Made by a program: the position numbers and the translations under genes. A stretch of 28,551 nt of DNA, taken from DASUPK01 sp046732465 (GTDB taxonomy: Bacteria > Actinomycetota > Thermoleophilia > Solirubrobacterales > 70-9). Positions 1 to 6,753 of the stretch are shown one piece after another; position 1 is the stretch's first letter; every line of letters starts with the position of its first letter. Below the pieces are notes generated by a model. That model saw only the letters and a list, made by a program, of their open reading frames with translations, ran no database searches and was not told the DNA's origin. The stretch is from contig JBKPND010000079.1 in assembly GCA_046732465.1 (NCBI GenBank), positions 1-28,551 of the forward strand. The letters run 5' to 3'.

Positions 1-233
1 TCTACGGGGGCGGTCTCGCCTGCGGCGGGACGCTGACGCCCAACAAGCTGGGCGTCGCCAACAAGACGCTCCCCTGCGGCGCCAGGGTCACGCTCCGCTA
101 CCACGGTCACACGGTCACCGTTCCGGTGGTCGACCGTGGTCCCTTCGCGGGGAATCGCGAGTACGACCTGACCGCCGCCACGAAGGCGAAGCTCGGCTTC
201 CCCTCCACGGGGACCGTGCTGACCACTCGCTAG
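1..233 (+). CDS. RlpA-like double-psi beta-barrel protein, C-terminal part
   Basis: The 5' end lies outside the window; the reading frame starts at base 3 and ends in TAG at 231-233, giving 76 residues. The visible part starts YGGGLACGGTL and continues with a TLPCGARV segment, then VPVVDRGPF and a YDLTAATKAKLGF ending. This order is typical of the RlpA-like double-psi beta-barrel domain, in which the VxDRGPF stretch holds the conserved Asp. Family members are usually secreted and act on or bind peptidoglycan (septal lytic transglycosylase RlpA, or actinobacterial resuscitation-type proteins). Two cysteines (ACGG and LPCG) could form a disulfide in an exported protein. The signal peptide and any SPOR or peptidoglycan-binding domain cannot be seen. 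It converges on dinB, with a copy of the dispersed hairpin repeat between them. Fold assignment is fairly sure; catalytic activity is not. Confidence 0.8.
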   Translation, partial: YGGGLACGGTLTPNKLGVANKTLPCGARVTLRYHGHTVTVPVVDRGPFAGNREYDLTAATKAKLGFPSTGTVLTTR

Positions 234-243
234 AGCGGGTCAA

Positions 244-288
244 TTGATGCGAGGGTGCTCGGAGGCGTCAGCCGAAGAGCAACCCGTG
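244..288 (+). repeat. Dispersed hairpin repeat, copy A
   Basis: One of three copies (also 3388-3432 minus and 16708-16754 plus). Conserved left part TTGATGCGAGGGTGC, conserved right part GCCGAAGAGCAACCCGT, variable apex. It can fold as an imperfect hairpin with GGGT/ACCC and GCTC/GAGC outer pairs and GGC/GCC inner pairs. This copy lies between the converging RlpA-like gene and dinB, and the antisense strand of its right half encodes the last residues and stop codon of dinB. It is the most diverged copy: the SD-like GAGGAG of the other two is GAAGAG here. Confidence 0.75.
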
Positions 289-1329
289 TGGTCTTGGTCC
301 GGGCTGGTGGCGGGACTCTTCGTCCTCCGCCAGCCCGGCCAAGCCGACCCCCACCAGCCGGACCGGCCTCTGGGGGTCGAACCGCTCGAACAGTTCGCGC
401 GCGGTCGCGACCACCTCCTCCGGATCGCACGTGTGGGAGGAGAGCGTTCGCGAGCGCGTGTAGGTCTTGAAGGGCTGCAGGCGGATCTTCAACGTCACCG
501 TGCGCCCGCGGCGCTTGTTCTGCGCGAGGCTCTCGCACAGCGAGCGGGCGAGACGCTCGACGGTGTCGTGCAGGAGCTTGCGGTCGGTGACGTCCTCGGG
601 GAAGGTCGTCTCGCGGCTCTCGGACTTGCGCACCGTGTCCTCGTTGAGCTTCGTGCTCCCGATGCCGTTCGCGCGTTCGCGCAGGCCGCTTCCGTGGTTC
701 GGCCCGAAGGCGCGCCCCAGGCTCAGCTCATCGGCCGTGGCCAGCTGCGCGACGGTCTCGACGCCAATCGCCGTCAGTCGGTCGAACGTCTTGGGGCCCA
801 CGCCCGGCAGCAGCGATGCCGGCTTCTCGCCGACCGTCTCCAGCCAGTTTTCGTGGTCGAGGACGAAGAAGCCGTCCGGCTTGTCGAGGTCGGAGGCGAT
901 CTTCGCCATCAGCTTGTTGGGCGCGAGGCCGATCGAGCAGACGAGGTAGGTGACCTCCCTGATCCGCCGCTTGATCTCCGTGGCGCGGGACTGGGGGACG
1001 GGGGAGTCCGAGAGGTCCACATAGGCCTCGTCGAGCCCGACGACCTCGACCTCGTCGCTGAAGTCGCGGAGCGTCTCCATCACCTTCTTCGAGCCGCGCC
1101 GATAGAGCTGCATGTCGACGGGCAGCACGGTCAGGTCCGGGCACCGGCGCCGCGCAGTCACCATCGGCAGGGCCGAGTGCACGCCGTACTTGCGCGCCTC
1201 GTATGAGGCCGTGGTGACCACGCCCCGCGGCCCGTCGTAGGCGACCACCACCGGTTTCCCGCGCAGTTCAGGATGTCGCAGCATCTCTATCGAGACATAG
1301 AAGGCGTCCATGTCGACGTGGGCGATCAC
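268..1329 (-). CDS. dinB: DNA polymerase IV (Y-family translesion polymerase)
   Basis: 353 residues with a GTG start, normal length for DinB. It is an error-prone polymerase that copies past damaged template bases. Metal-binding acidic residues are visible: D6 in the HVDMDAFY motif and D100/E101 in GLDEAYVDL. The YEARKYGV segment (about residues 43-50) is the usual Y-family fingers motif. The helix-hairpin-helix region follows (LPGVGPKTFDRL), and the C-terminal half carries the little-finger domain (about 235-340). No beta-clamp motif of the usual QLxLF form is obvious at the end; the final residues PHGLLFG are encoded by the dispersed repeat, so the native tail may have been replaced. It is divergent from the small gene at 1387, with 57 bp between them. 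I see no obvious LexA box there. Confidence 0.95.
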   Translation of the reverse strand: MIAHVDMDAFYVSIEMLRHPELRGKPVVVAYDGPRGVVTTASYEARKYGVHSALPMVTARRRCPDLTVLPVDMQLYRRGSKKVMETLRDFSDEVEVVGLDEAYVDLSDSPVPQSRATEIKRRIREVTYLVCSIGLAPNKLMAKIASDLDKPDGFFVLDHENWLETVGEKPASLLPGVGPKTFDRLTAIGVETVAQLATADELSLGRAFGPNHGSGLRERANGIGSTKLNEDTVRKSESRETTFPEDVTDRKLLHDTVERLARSLCESLAQNKRRGRTVTLKIRLQPFKTYTRSRTLSSHTCDPEEVVATARELFERFDPQRPVRLVGVGLAGLAEDEESRHQPGPRPHGLLFG

Positions 1330-1386
1330 CTGCGAGCAACCGAGATTAGGCCCCAGCTCTGACGGAGGGCGCTATTTTGAGCGGCG

Positions 1387-1680
1387 GTGACGAGCGCGGA
1401 GGCAAAGAACCTCGAGGCGATCTCGCGGGCGATCGACCAGCACAACTCGAACTGCCCGTTCCCGGCAAGCGAGGTCCGCATGAATCCCTTCGAGGTCGAG
1501 CGCCTCGGCTGGGAGGAGATTCGCGGCCTTCCGATCGTCCCCGACCCCGAGCTCGGCACCGGCGCCTTCCGGATCATCTGCTCACGCGACCAGGAGGGCG
1601 AGGGCATCGAGGAGGCCGAGGCCCTCGGCATCCCGATCGAGGTCGCCGTGCCGGGTACGCCCGAGAAGCCGCCGGCGTAG
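1387..1680 (+). CDS. Small conserved-looking protein of unknown function
   Basis: 97 residues from GTG at 1387 to TAG. I do not recognise a family. The protein is acidic and appears mixed helix and strand: an N-terminal helix (EAKNLEAISRAIDQHN), a middle segment with MNPFEVERLGWEEI, a GLPIVPDPELGTGAFRIIC stretch and a proline-rich end. Two cysteines (NCPF near residue 23, IICS near 65) might bind a metal or redox partner, but no known motif fits. Its stop codon abuts the stop codon of the converging thioredoxin gene with no gap. A TATTTT at 1373-1378 lies 8 nt before the start, so the transcript could be nearly leaderless; no convincing Shine-Dalgarno is present. Third-position GC is high, which supports real coding. 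Confidence 0.7.
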   Translation: MTSAEAKNLEAISRAIDQHNSNCPFPASEVRMNPFEVERLGWEEIRGLPIVPDPELGTGAFRIICSRDQEGEGIEEAEALGIPIEVAVPGTPEKPPA

Positions 1681-2439
1681 TTAGTTCAGCGCGGCGGCCA
1701 GGCGGCGGCGGTGCTCCCGCGCCAGCGGGTGATCCGCGCCGAGCTCGGTGAAGATCGCGACCATCACGCGGCGCAGGAGGTCCTTCCGCTCCGGGGCCTG
1801 CTCCGCCGAGAGCACCTTCTGAAGCTTCTCGAGGGCCTCCCCGGGGTCGCCACCATCCCAGGCGCCGAAGGCCGCTTGGAGCTCGTCGGGGTTGGCTCCG
1901 TTCTGCGTCGCTGACAGCTCGGCCCGCGCGGCCAGCCCGTCGGCGATGAAGTCGTGTGGGAAGGGGCTGAGGACCTGGCGCGCCTCGTCGACGTCGCCCC
2001 GCTCCAGCAGGAGCCGTCCGAGGCTGACCGCGGCCTGCGAGTGGCGCGGGTCCAGCTCGAGCGCCTTGCGCAGCGAGTCCTCGTCACCGGACTCGGCCAG
2101 CTGGTCCGCCTCCGAGGGGACGATCTGATTGAGGAACTCCTCGATCCGGGCGGGCGGGATCGCGCCGATGAACTCGGCGACGACCTTGCCGTTCTTGAAC
2201 GCCTTCACGGCCGGGATGCTCGCGATCTGGAACTCCTGGGCGATGTTCGGGTTCCGGTCCGTATCGAGCTTGGCGAGCTCGATCTGGCCGTTCCGCGCGT
2301 TCACCGCCTTCTCCAGGGCAGGACCCAGGGTCCGGCAGGGCCCGCACCACTCGGCCCAGAAGTCGACCACCACGGGCACCTGACTGGAGCGCTCGACGAC
2401 CTTCTGCTGGAAGTCCTGTTCGGTTACGTCAGTGACCAT
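1681..2439 (-). CDS. Thioredoxin-TPR protein (YbbN/CnoX-like)
   Basis: 252 residues. The start is ATG at 2439 (MVTDVTEQDF), because thioredoxin-like sequence begins there; the frame stays open upstream, but only antisense to the hydrolase gene. Residues 1-108 form a thioredoxin domain with the redox motif WCGPC (C32, C35) and the cis-proline loop IASIPAVKAF. Residues about 115-252 are helical repeats with TPR-like spacing (ALELDPRHSQAAVSLGRLLLERGDVDEARQVL). This architecture matches YbbN/CnoX proteins, which combine holdase chaperone and redox functions. E. coli YbbN lacks the second Cys of a CxxC, but this protein keeps both, so disulfide reduction is possible. It lies 5 bp downstream of the alpha/beta hydrolase gene and probably shares its transcript. 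No signal peptide, so cytoplasmic. Confidence 0.9.
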   Translation of the reverse strand: MVTDVTEQDFQQKVVERSSQVPVVVDFWAEWCGPCRTLGPALEKAVNARNGQIELAKLDTDRNPNIAQEFQIASIPAVKAFKNGKVVAEFIGAIPPARIEEFLNQIVPSEADQLAESGDEDSLRKALELDPRHSQAAVSLGRLLLERGDVDEARQVLSPFPHDFIADGLAARAELSATQNGANPDELQAAFGAWDGGDPGEALEKLQKVLSAEQAPERKDLLRRVMVAIFTELGADHPLAREHRRRLAAALN

Positions 2440-2444
2440 GAGAC

Positions 2445-3386
2445 TCAGGTTAGCCGCGCCGGTTCGCGGGTCTCGCTCGGGGCAAGGTGCCGCCTCAGGA
2501 AGTGGAGCTGGTCCGCGATCAAACGCTCCCGCCATTCGCCCAGGTAGAGGTCGAAGTGCCCGCACGGATAGTCGCGGACCTCTACTCGGCCCTTGGCCCG
2601 CCAGGCGGCGGCGCGGGCGGCGGCCGGCGGGGCGACCGCGTCGCGATCGGCGATCTGCACGAGGATCGGGCAGCGCAGCTTGTCCATCTGCGTGATCGCG
2701 CGGTTGGTCCACTCGGCGAAGATCGCGCGACCGGTCACCTCGTTGCGCCAGGTCGGCCCGGCGATCGCTCGCATTCCGGGCTCCGAGTCCTCGGTGGTCA
2801 TGCCGGCCATCTCGCCGGGCCGGCCGACCGTGCCGATCATCAGCGGCTCCTGGCCCCGAAGAGCTCCGAGAGCATCCCGCAACCCGATCCAGGTCAGCTT
2901 CATCTGATGGGCGGGGCCCGCGTAGCGTCCGATCTGCCTCAGGGTCTGCAGGCCGTCGAGGTCGGGCGACTGGCTGATCACCCCGGCGATCCTCGGATCA
3001 CCGGCGGCGACGTAGACCACGTGCCCGCCGGACCATGAGGTGCCCCACAGCAGGATCCGCTCCGGATCGACGCCGTCGAGCCCGCGCGCGAACTCGACGG
3101 CCGCCCGGTAGTCGTCGCGGTGGCGCGGCGGCCAGGCGAACTGGCGCGGCTCACCGCTCGACCCGCCGAAGCCGCGGTAGTCGAAGAGCAGCACGTCGAG
3201 CCCCGCATCGGCCATCGCCTCGGCGAAGGGGAGAAGGCCGGAGTCCTTTGTGCCGCCGAAGCCGTGGGCCATCACCGCGCACGGGCGCCCACGCTCGCCC
3301 GCGAACGCGTCGCCCTCGCCGGCGAGGTGCCAGGCGGCGCAGCTCTCCCCGTGACTCGGGAAGGTGACGTCAGCCGGCTTCGCCAC
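2445..3386 (-). CDS. Alpha/beta hydrolase
   Basis: 313 residues, GTG start. The fold is shown by the oxyanion-hole HGFGG (41-45), strand VLLFDYRGFGGS (65-76), nucleophile elbow SWSGG (117-121, nucleophile S119), the acid ADRDAVAPP and the histidine CGHFDLYLGEW near the C-terminus. An insert between nucleophile and acid (about 135-235) forms the lid. Such enzymes hydrolyse ester, amide or carbon-carbon bonds; the substrate cannot be read from sequence. The GTG overlaps the stop of the upstream flavin monooxygenase by one base (TAGTG), which predicts translational coupling. The nearest SD-like sequence, GAGGAG 11 nt upstream, is supplied by the dispersed repeat. A role as partner of the monooxygenase, for example hydrolysing an ester or lactone from a Baeyer-Villiger reaction, is inference. 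Confidence 0.9.
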   Translation of the reverse strand: MAKPADVTFPSHGESCAAWHLAGEGDAFAGERGRPCAVMAHGFGGTKDSGLLPFAEAMADAGLDVLLFDYRGFGGSSGEPRQFAWPPRHRDDYRAAVEFARGLDGVDPERILLWGTSWSGGHVVYVAAGDPRIAGVISQSPDLDGLQTLRQIGRYAGPAHQMKLTWIGLRDALGALRGQEPLMIGTVGRPGEMAGMTTEDSEPGMRAIAGPTWRNEVTGRAIFAEWTNRAITQMDKLRCPILVQIADRDAVAPPAAARAAAWRAKGRVEVRDYPCGHFDLYLGEWRERLIADQLHFLRRHLAPSETREPARLT

Positions 3387-4795
3387 TAAACGGGTTGCTC
3401 CTCGGCTTCGCCTCGGAGCACCCTCGCATCAACGCCCTCCGCGCTCGGCGCCCTGCCGGCGAGCTTCGGTGCCATCCCGTTGTCGGCGCGCTCACGTCCG
3501 GCCGGGAGCTCCCGGTTCCAGATGTCGTGCTCGTAGACGTACCAGTCGATCTGCATGGTGTGGCGCGGTCGATCGGTGACCCGCCCGTAGTGCCGCTCCT
3601 GGTCGCGTTCGATCGTCTGCTCCATCTCATCCTCCGAGGGCAGGGCGTAGTCCCCGTTGACGTACCGGGCGACCACCCTGCTCTGCAGCTCGACGAACGG
3701 GAAGAGCGTGGGCACCGTCTGCGCGAAGCCGATGAAGGCCAGATCGTCGATTCCCGGCCAGAAGATCCGCTTGTAGAGCGGAAACCGGTTCTCGGGCGCC
3801 GAGATGAAGTCAGGATCGAAGAAGGGAAACGTGATCTTGTAGCCCGTGGCGTACACGATCGCGTCGATCTGCTCGGTGGTCCCGTCCTCGAACTCGACGC
3901 GGTCCCCGCGTAGCTCCTTGATGTTGGGCTTGGCGACCGCGTCGCCGGAACCGAGCCGCAGCAGCAGCTCGCTGGAGACAGTCGGATGAGCCTCGAGGAA
4001 CTCGTGGTTGGGGTGGGGGAGGCCGAAGTCCTCCATCCGCCCGGAGGCCAGGTAGGGGAGGGGGCGAGCGAGCCAGCGCTGAAGCTTGAGCGGCAGGCGC
4101 GGATTGGTCGTGACGAGCTTCCCGATCGGCTGGCCGAACAGGTACTTCGGCATCACCCACGCTCCGCTGCGAGTGGAGATGAAGACCTTCTCGGCCACGC
4201 CCTTGCGCGAGAGCTCGGAGACGATGTCAACCGCGCTGTTGCCGATTCCGACGACCAGCACGCGCTTGCCGACCAGATCGAGCGGCTCGGTGGGGGAGAG
4301 GTAGTGGTGTGAATGAAGCGTCTCGCCCTCGAAGCTGCCGGGGAAGTCCGGATAACGCGGATCCCAATGATGCCCGTTGCCGACGATCAGGAAGTCGAAC
4401 TCCCCGGTCGAGCCGTCACCGAGCGTGACCCTCCAGCCGCCGCCGTCGATGCGCTCGGCATGCTCGACCGGAGTCTCGAACCGGATCCGATCCCGGAGTG
4501 AGAAGGCGTCGGCGTAGTCGTTTATGTAGGCGCGAATCCGCTCGTGGTGGGGGTAGTCCGGATAGTCATCGCCCATCGGCATGTCCCGGAACGAGACGCT
4601 GTCCCGGTAGGTGTCGATGTGCAGCGAGCGATAGGCCGAGGACCGCCCGTTGGGGTTGCCGAAGTACCAGTTGCCGCCGATGTCGTCGCTCGCCTCGAAG
4701 CAGGTGTAGGGAACGCCCCAGTCGGAGAGCGCCTTGCCGGCGGTCAGGCCGCTGATCCCGGCCCCGATCACGCACGTGGTGGGCTTGGCGGTCAT
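3386..4795 (-). CDS. Flavin-containing monooxygenase (FMO/BVMO class)
   Basis: 469 residues, ATG start. FAD-binding GAGISG at residues 11-16. The FMO signature is present as FPGSFEGETLHSHHY (151-165), and the NADPH-binding motif follows as VVGIGNSAVD (181-190). A later IVYATGYK matches the conserved ATGY of this superfamily. These enzymes use NADPH and oxygen to oxidise nitrogen or sulfur centres or, in some branches, ketones to esters. The last 14 or so residues are encoded by the dispersed repeat and are probably not part of the fold. It is translationally coupled to the downstream hydrolase (TAGTG). The intergenic space upstream holds a strong dyad (4815-4838). Class is certain; the substrate is not visible. 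Confidence 0.93.
   Translation of the reverse strand: MTAKPTTCVIGAGISGLTAGKALSDWGVPYTCFEASDDIGGNWYFGNPNGRSSAYRSLHIDTYRDSVSFRDMPMGDDYPDYPHHERIRAYINDYADAFSLRDRIRFETPVEHAERIDGGGWRVTLGDGSTGEFDFLIVGNGHHWDPRYPDFPGSFEGETLHSHHYLSPTEPLDLVGKRVLVVGIGNSAVDIVSELSRKGVAEKVFISTRSGAWVMPKYLFGQPIGKLVTTNPRLPLKLQRWLARPLPYLASGRMEDFGLPHPNHEFLEAHPTVSSELLLRLGSGDAVAKPNIKELRGDRVEFEDGTTEQIDAIVYATGYKITFPFFDPDFISAPENRFPLYKRIFWPGIDDLAFIGFAQTVPTLFPFVELQSRVVARYVNGDYALPSEDEMEQTIERDQERHYGRVTDRPRHTMQIDWYVYEHDIWNRELPAGRERADNGMAPKLAGRAPSAEGVDARVLRGEAEEQPV
3388..3432 (-). repeat. Dispersed hairpin repeat, copy B
   Basis: Reads on the minus strand as TTGATGCGAGGGTGCTCC, then GAGGCGAAGCC, then GAGGAGCAACCCGTTT. It folds as GCTCC/GGAGC outer and GGC/GCC inner pairs separated by a GA/GA internal loop, with a GAA apex. 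It encodes the last residues of the flavin monooxygenase (DARVLRGEAEEQPV, then stop) and ends immediately before the hydrolase GTG. The GAGGAG is placed as a possible ribosome-binding site 11 nt upstream of that GTG. Confidence 0.8.
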
Positions 4796-4814
4796 GGCAG
4801 CCCCGTGAGTCTAG

Positions 4815-4838
4815 GGAACTGGCTGGCTGGCCAGTTCC
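4815..4838. promoter_or_regulatory. Perfect inverted repeat before the flavin monooxygenase gene
   Basis: GGAACTGGC and GCCAGTTCC are exact 9-bp complements around a 6-nt centre (TGGCTG), flanked by CTAG on both sides. It lies between the ccdA stop (4841) and the monooxygenase start (4795). There is no T-run on either side, so an intrinsic terminator is less likely than an operator or an RNA hairpin between cotranscribed genes. Function is not known. Confidence 0.5.
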
Positions 4839-4840
4839 GG

Positions 4841-5587
4841 CTAGACGTCGCTGGAGACGTTGATGCCGAGATTGTCGAGCAGGTCCTGGGCCCAGCGGTT
4901 GAACGTGTCGAACCAGCCGGTCAGGATCGCGACGCCGAACGCGATCAGGATCAGCCCGCCGATCGCCATGATCACCGGGTAGTGGCGCTTGATGACGGCG
5001 AAGGCCGTCGTCATCCGGCTGAAGGCGATCGAGGTGAGCAGGAAGGGGATGGCCAGACCCGCCGAGTAGACGGCGAGCAGTAAGGCGCCGTGCGCGGCGG
5101 AGCCCGAGAGCGCCGCCGCGCTCAGGATCGCCGCCAGCGTCGGTCCGATGCACGGCGTCCAGGCAATGCCGAAGGCTGCGCCGGCGACCAACGGGCCACC
5201 GGTGCCCGCGCGCGCCAGCAAGCCCTCGACGTGCCACTCGCGGTTCAGTTGCGGGATGAAGAGCGCCGAGATGAAGAAGACGCCCATCGCGATGATCAGC
5301 CAGCCCGCGATCTTGTCGAGCAGCAGCTGGTGCTCCTGGAGCGTGCTGCCGATGCCGGTCGCGCCGAGCCCGAGCAGGATGAAGATCACCGAGAAGCTGC
5401 TGACGAAGAGCAGGCTGGGGACGATCACCCGGCGCCAGTCGGCGCGCTCCAGGTCCGCGGCCGCAACCCCCGTCACGGCAGAGAGATAGCCCGGCACGAG
5501 CGGCAGCACACACGGGGAGAGGAAGGAGACGATCCCCGCCGCCAGGGCGGTGAGCACGCCGACGCCGGATGCTGGATCGCCGCTCAT
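4841..5587 (-). CDS. ccdA: CcdA-family thiol-disulfide transport membrane protein
   Basis: 248 residues with six predicted membrane helices, the usual size of short DsbD-family CcdA. The first helix carries SFLSPCVLPLVPGYLS (C26) and the fourth carries GIAWTPCIGPTLAAIL (C146); these two cysteines are the known redox pair that passes electrons from cytoplasmic thioredoxin to extracytoplasmic partners. Its usual role is to keep apocytochrome c or membrane-associated thioredoxins reduced. No ResB, ResC or CcsX gene is visible here, so a role in cytochrome c maturation is not shown by context. The thioredoxin-TPR gene three genes downstream could be an electron source, but that is inference. A perfect 12-bp palindrome lies directly upstream of the start codon. 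Confidence 0.93.
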   Translation of the reverse strand: MSGDPASGVGVLTALAAGIVSFLSPCVLPLVPGYLSAVTGVAAADLERADWRRVIVPSLLFVSSFSVIFILLGLGATGIGSTLQEHQLLLDKIAGWLIIAMGVFFISALFIPQLNREWHVEGLLARAGTGGPLVAGAAFGIAWTPCIGPTLAAILSAAALSGSAAHGALLLAVYSAGLAIPFLLTSIAFSRMTTAFAVIKRHYPVIMAIGGLILIAFGVAILTGWFDTFNRWAQDLLDNLGINVSSDV

Positions 5588-5589
5588 GC

Positions 5590-5601
5590 CCAGAATTCTG
5601 G
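5590..5601. promoter_or_regulatory. 12-bp perfect palindrome next to the ccdA start
   Basis: CCAGAATTCTGG is a perfect dyad 2 nt upstream of the ccdA ATG, where a ribosome-binding site would normally lie. It is AT-richer at its centre than the surroundings. It may be an operator or a small start-site hairpin; chance is possible for a site this short. Confidence 0.3.
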
Positions 5602-5667
5602 CGGACGAATCACGGCTGAGCAGGCGTCATCTGGTGGGTTTCCCGGCACCGTGCTTTATACGGAGAG

Positions 5668-5830
5668 GGTCTGCGGATCGGCCCGGATGATCGTCCATAC
5701 GCGGCTGCGTAGGGTTCGGAGTGCATCCGATCCCCGGCCAACCTGCACCCGTTTTTCAGGCGTCCAGCACGTTGGCCAACCCGGCGAGGCGGCCTTCATC
5801 CCCCTGGGGTCGCCTCGCCGGTCCTTTTTA
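5668..5830 (+). ncRNA. Candidate structured non-coding RNA, class not recognised
   Basis: A stretch with no ORF, ended by a strong plus-strand terminator although no plus-strand gene precedes it. In order I see a 7-bp stem GGATCGG (5675-5681) with CCGATCC (5727-5733), which encloses a 4-bp hairpin with GATC loop (5685-5696) and a 5-bp hairpin TACGC/GCGTA with GGCT loop (5698-5711). Next is a second 7-bp stem GGCCAAC (5736-5742) with GTTGGCC (5771-5777), then the terminator hairpin. A TTATAC at 5656-5661 could be the -10 box, putting the 5' end near 5668; no good -35 is seen. The helices are perfect and non-overlapping. I found no match to tRNA, SRP RNA, tmRNA, RNase P or a riboswitch consensus that I know. 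A 6S-like RNA is possible but not shown. The ends are estimates. Confidence 0.5.
5781..5829 (+). terminator. Rho-independent terminator
   Basis: CCGGCGAGGCG (5781-5791) pairs exactly with CGCCTCGCCGG (5811-5821) around a 19-nt loop and is followed by TCCTTTTTA. The T-run is on the plus strand only, so it ends a plus-strand transcript; the flanking genes ccdA and DUF72 are both on the minus strand. This is the clearest intrinsic terminator in the window. Confidence 0.85.
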
Positions 5831-5848
5831 CGGCCTCGTCCGGCGCCT

Positions 5849-6739
5849 CTAGGGCTCTGGACCGGGGTCCTGCCCGAGGATCGTCCGCAGGCCGCGGGCC
5901 GCCTTCGGTGCCAGCTCGCGCGCGTTGTTGTTGAACATCACGTGGACCTGCTCGGTGTCCGACTCGAGCGCTTTCGCTCGCCCCGCGATCTCCTCGAGCT
6001 CCTCCTTCGAGTAGTCGTAGTCGAAGCGCTCGGCGACGCTCCGGCCGTGCAGGTAGCCCTCAGTGTTCCGGCCGTGGCAGCGCATGTAGGCGAGAGCGTC
6101 GTCGGTGACCGCGTCGATCGGGGGGAAGATCGGGACATGGTCACCCGGCGGGCTGTCGACGCTGACGAAGACCGCGTCGTGGGCGGAGAGCCAGTCCAGC
6201 ACGCTCTCGAAGCGCTTGGACGACGCCCAGCTGCGCCGCCGAAACTCCACCGCGACCGGGATGGGGGAGAGCCCGTCGATCACCGGGGCGAGCTCATCGA
6301 GCTCGTTGTGGCGCGGGTCGAAGGCCGGGGTCAGCTGGAGCAGGTAGGCGCCCAGCTTTCCCGCGTCCGCCAGCGGCTTCATCGCCTCGGCCGTCCGCCG
6401 CACCATCTCGTCCTGGAGGGCGGCGTCCAGCTGGACCCGGCCGCGCTCGTTGGTCTCAACCTCGTCCCGGAGATCCTTGGGCAGCTCCTTGAGCTGGGAG
6501 GCGTGACGCGAGAGCAGCCGGTGGAGCTTGACGTCGAAGCGGAAGCCGTCCGGCGTTCCCTTCGCCCAGTTCTCGACCGTCGAGTCCGCCGGGATCGCGT
6601 AGAAGCTGGAGTTGAGTTCCACCGCCTGGAAGCGCTTGGCGTAAAAGCCGAGCCTCTCCTTCGCCGGCAGCCCCTCCGGGTACCAGTGCTCGACGAAGCC
6701 GGGATCCGACCAGCTCGAGGTGCCGACGACGATGGCCAC
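5849..6739 (-). CDS. DUF72 family protein (YecE-like)
   Basis: 296 residues, GTG start (MAIVVGTSSW). DUF72 proteins have a TIM-barrel fold. Family motifs seen: the VGTSSWSDP start, YPEGLPAKERLGFYAKRF with VELNSSFYAIP (about 18-52), WAKGTPDGFRFDVKLHR, and a C-terminal EQVHVMFNNNARELAPKAA. The biochemical role of the family is unsettled. It is the last gene of the four-gene minus-strand operon, 14 bp after the diiron protein gene. A second DUF72 gene lies at 16755 on the other strand and is shorter (242 residues), so these are distinct subfamilies rather than a recent duplication. Confidence 0.9.
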   Translation of the reverse strand: MAIVVGTSSWSDPGFVEHWYPEGLPAKERLGFYAKRFQAVELNSSFYAIPADSTVENWAKGTPDGFRFDVKLHRLLSRHASQLKELPKDLRDEVETNERGRVQLDAALQDEMVRRTAEAMKPLADAGKLGAYLLQLTPAFDPRHNELDELAPVIDGLSPIPVAVEFRRRSWASSKRFESVLDWLSAHDAVFVSVDSPPGDHVPIFPPIDAVTDDALAYMRCHGRNTEGYLHGRSVAERFDYDYSKEELEEIAGRAKALESDTEQVHVMFNNNARELAPKAARGLRTILGQDPGPEP

Positions 6740-6753
6740 GCCGAGATGATGGG

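Noticed and set aside
5675..5733. tRNA-like 7-bp acceptor stem with internal hairpins
   Set aside because: Only 59 nt long, no correct T-arm (no GGTTCGAATCC-type arm directly before the acceptor strand) and no anticodon arm. Kept as part of the unclassified RNA.
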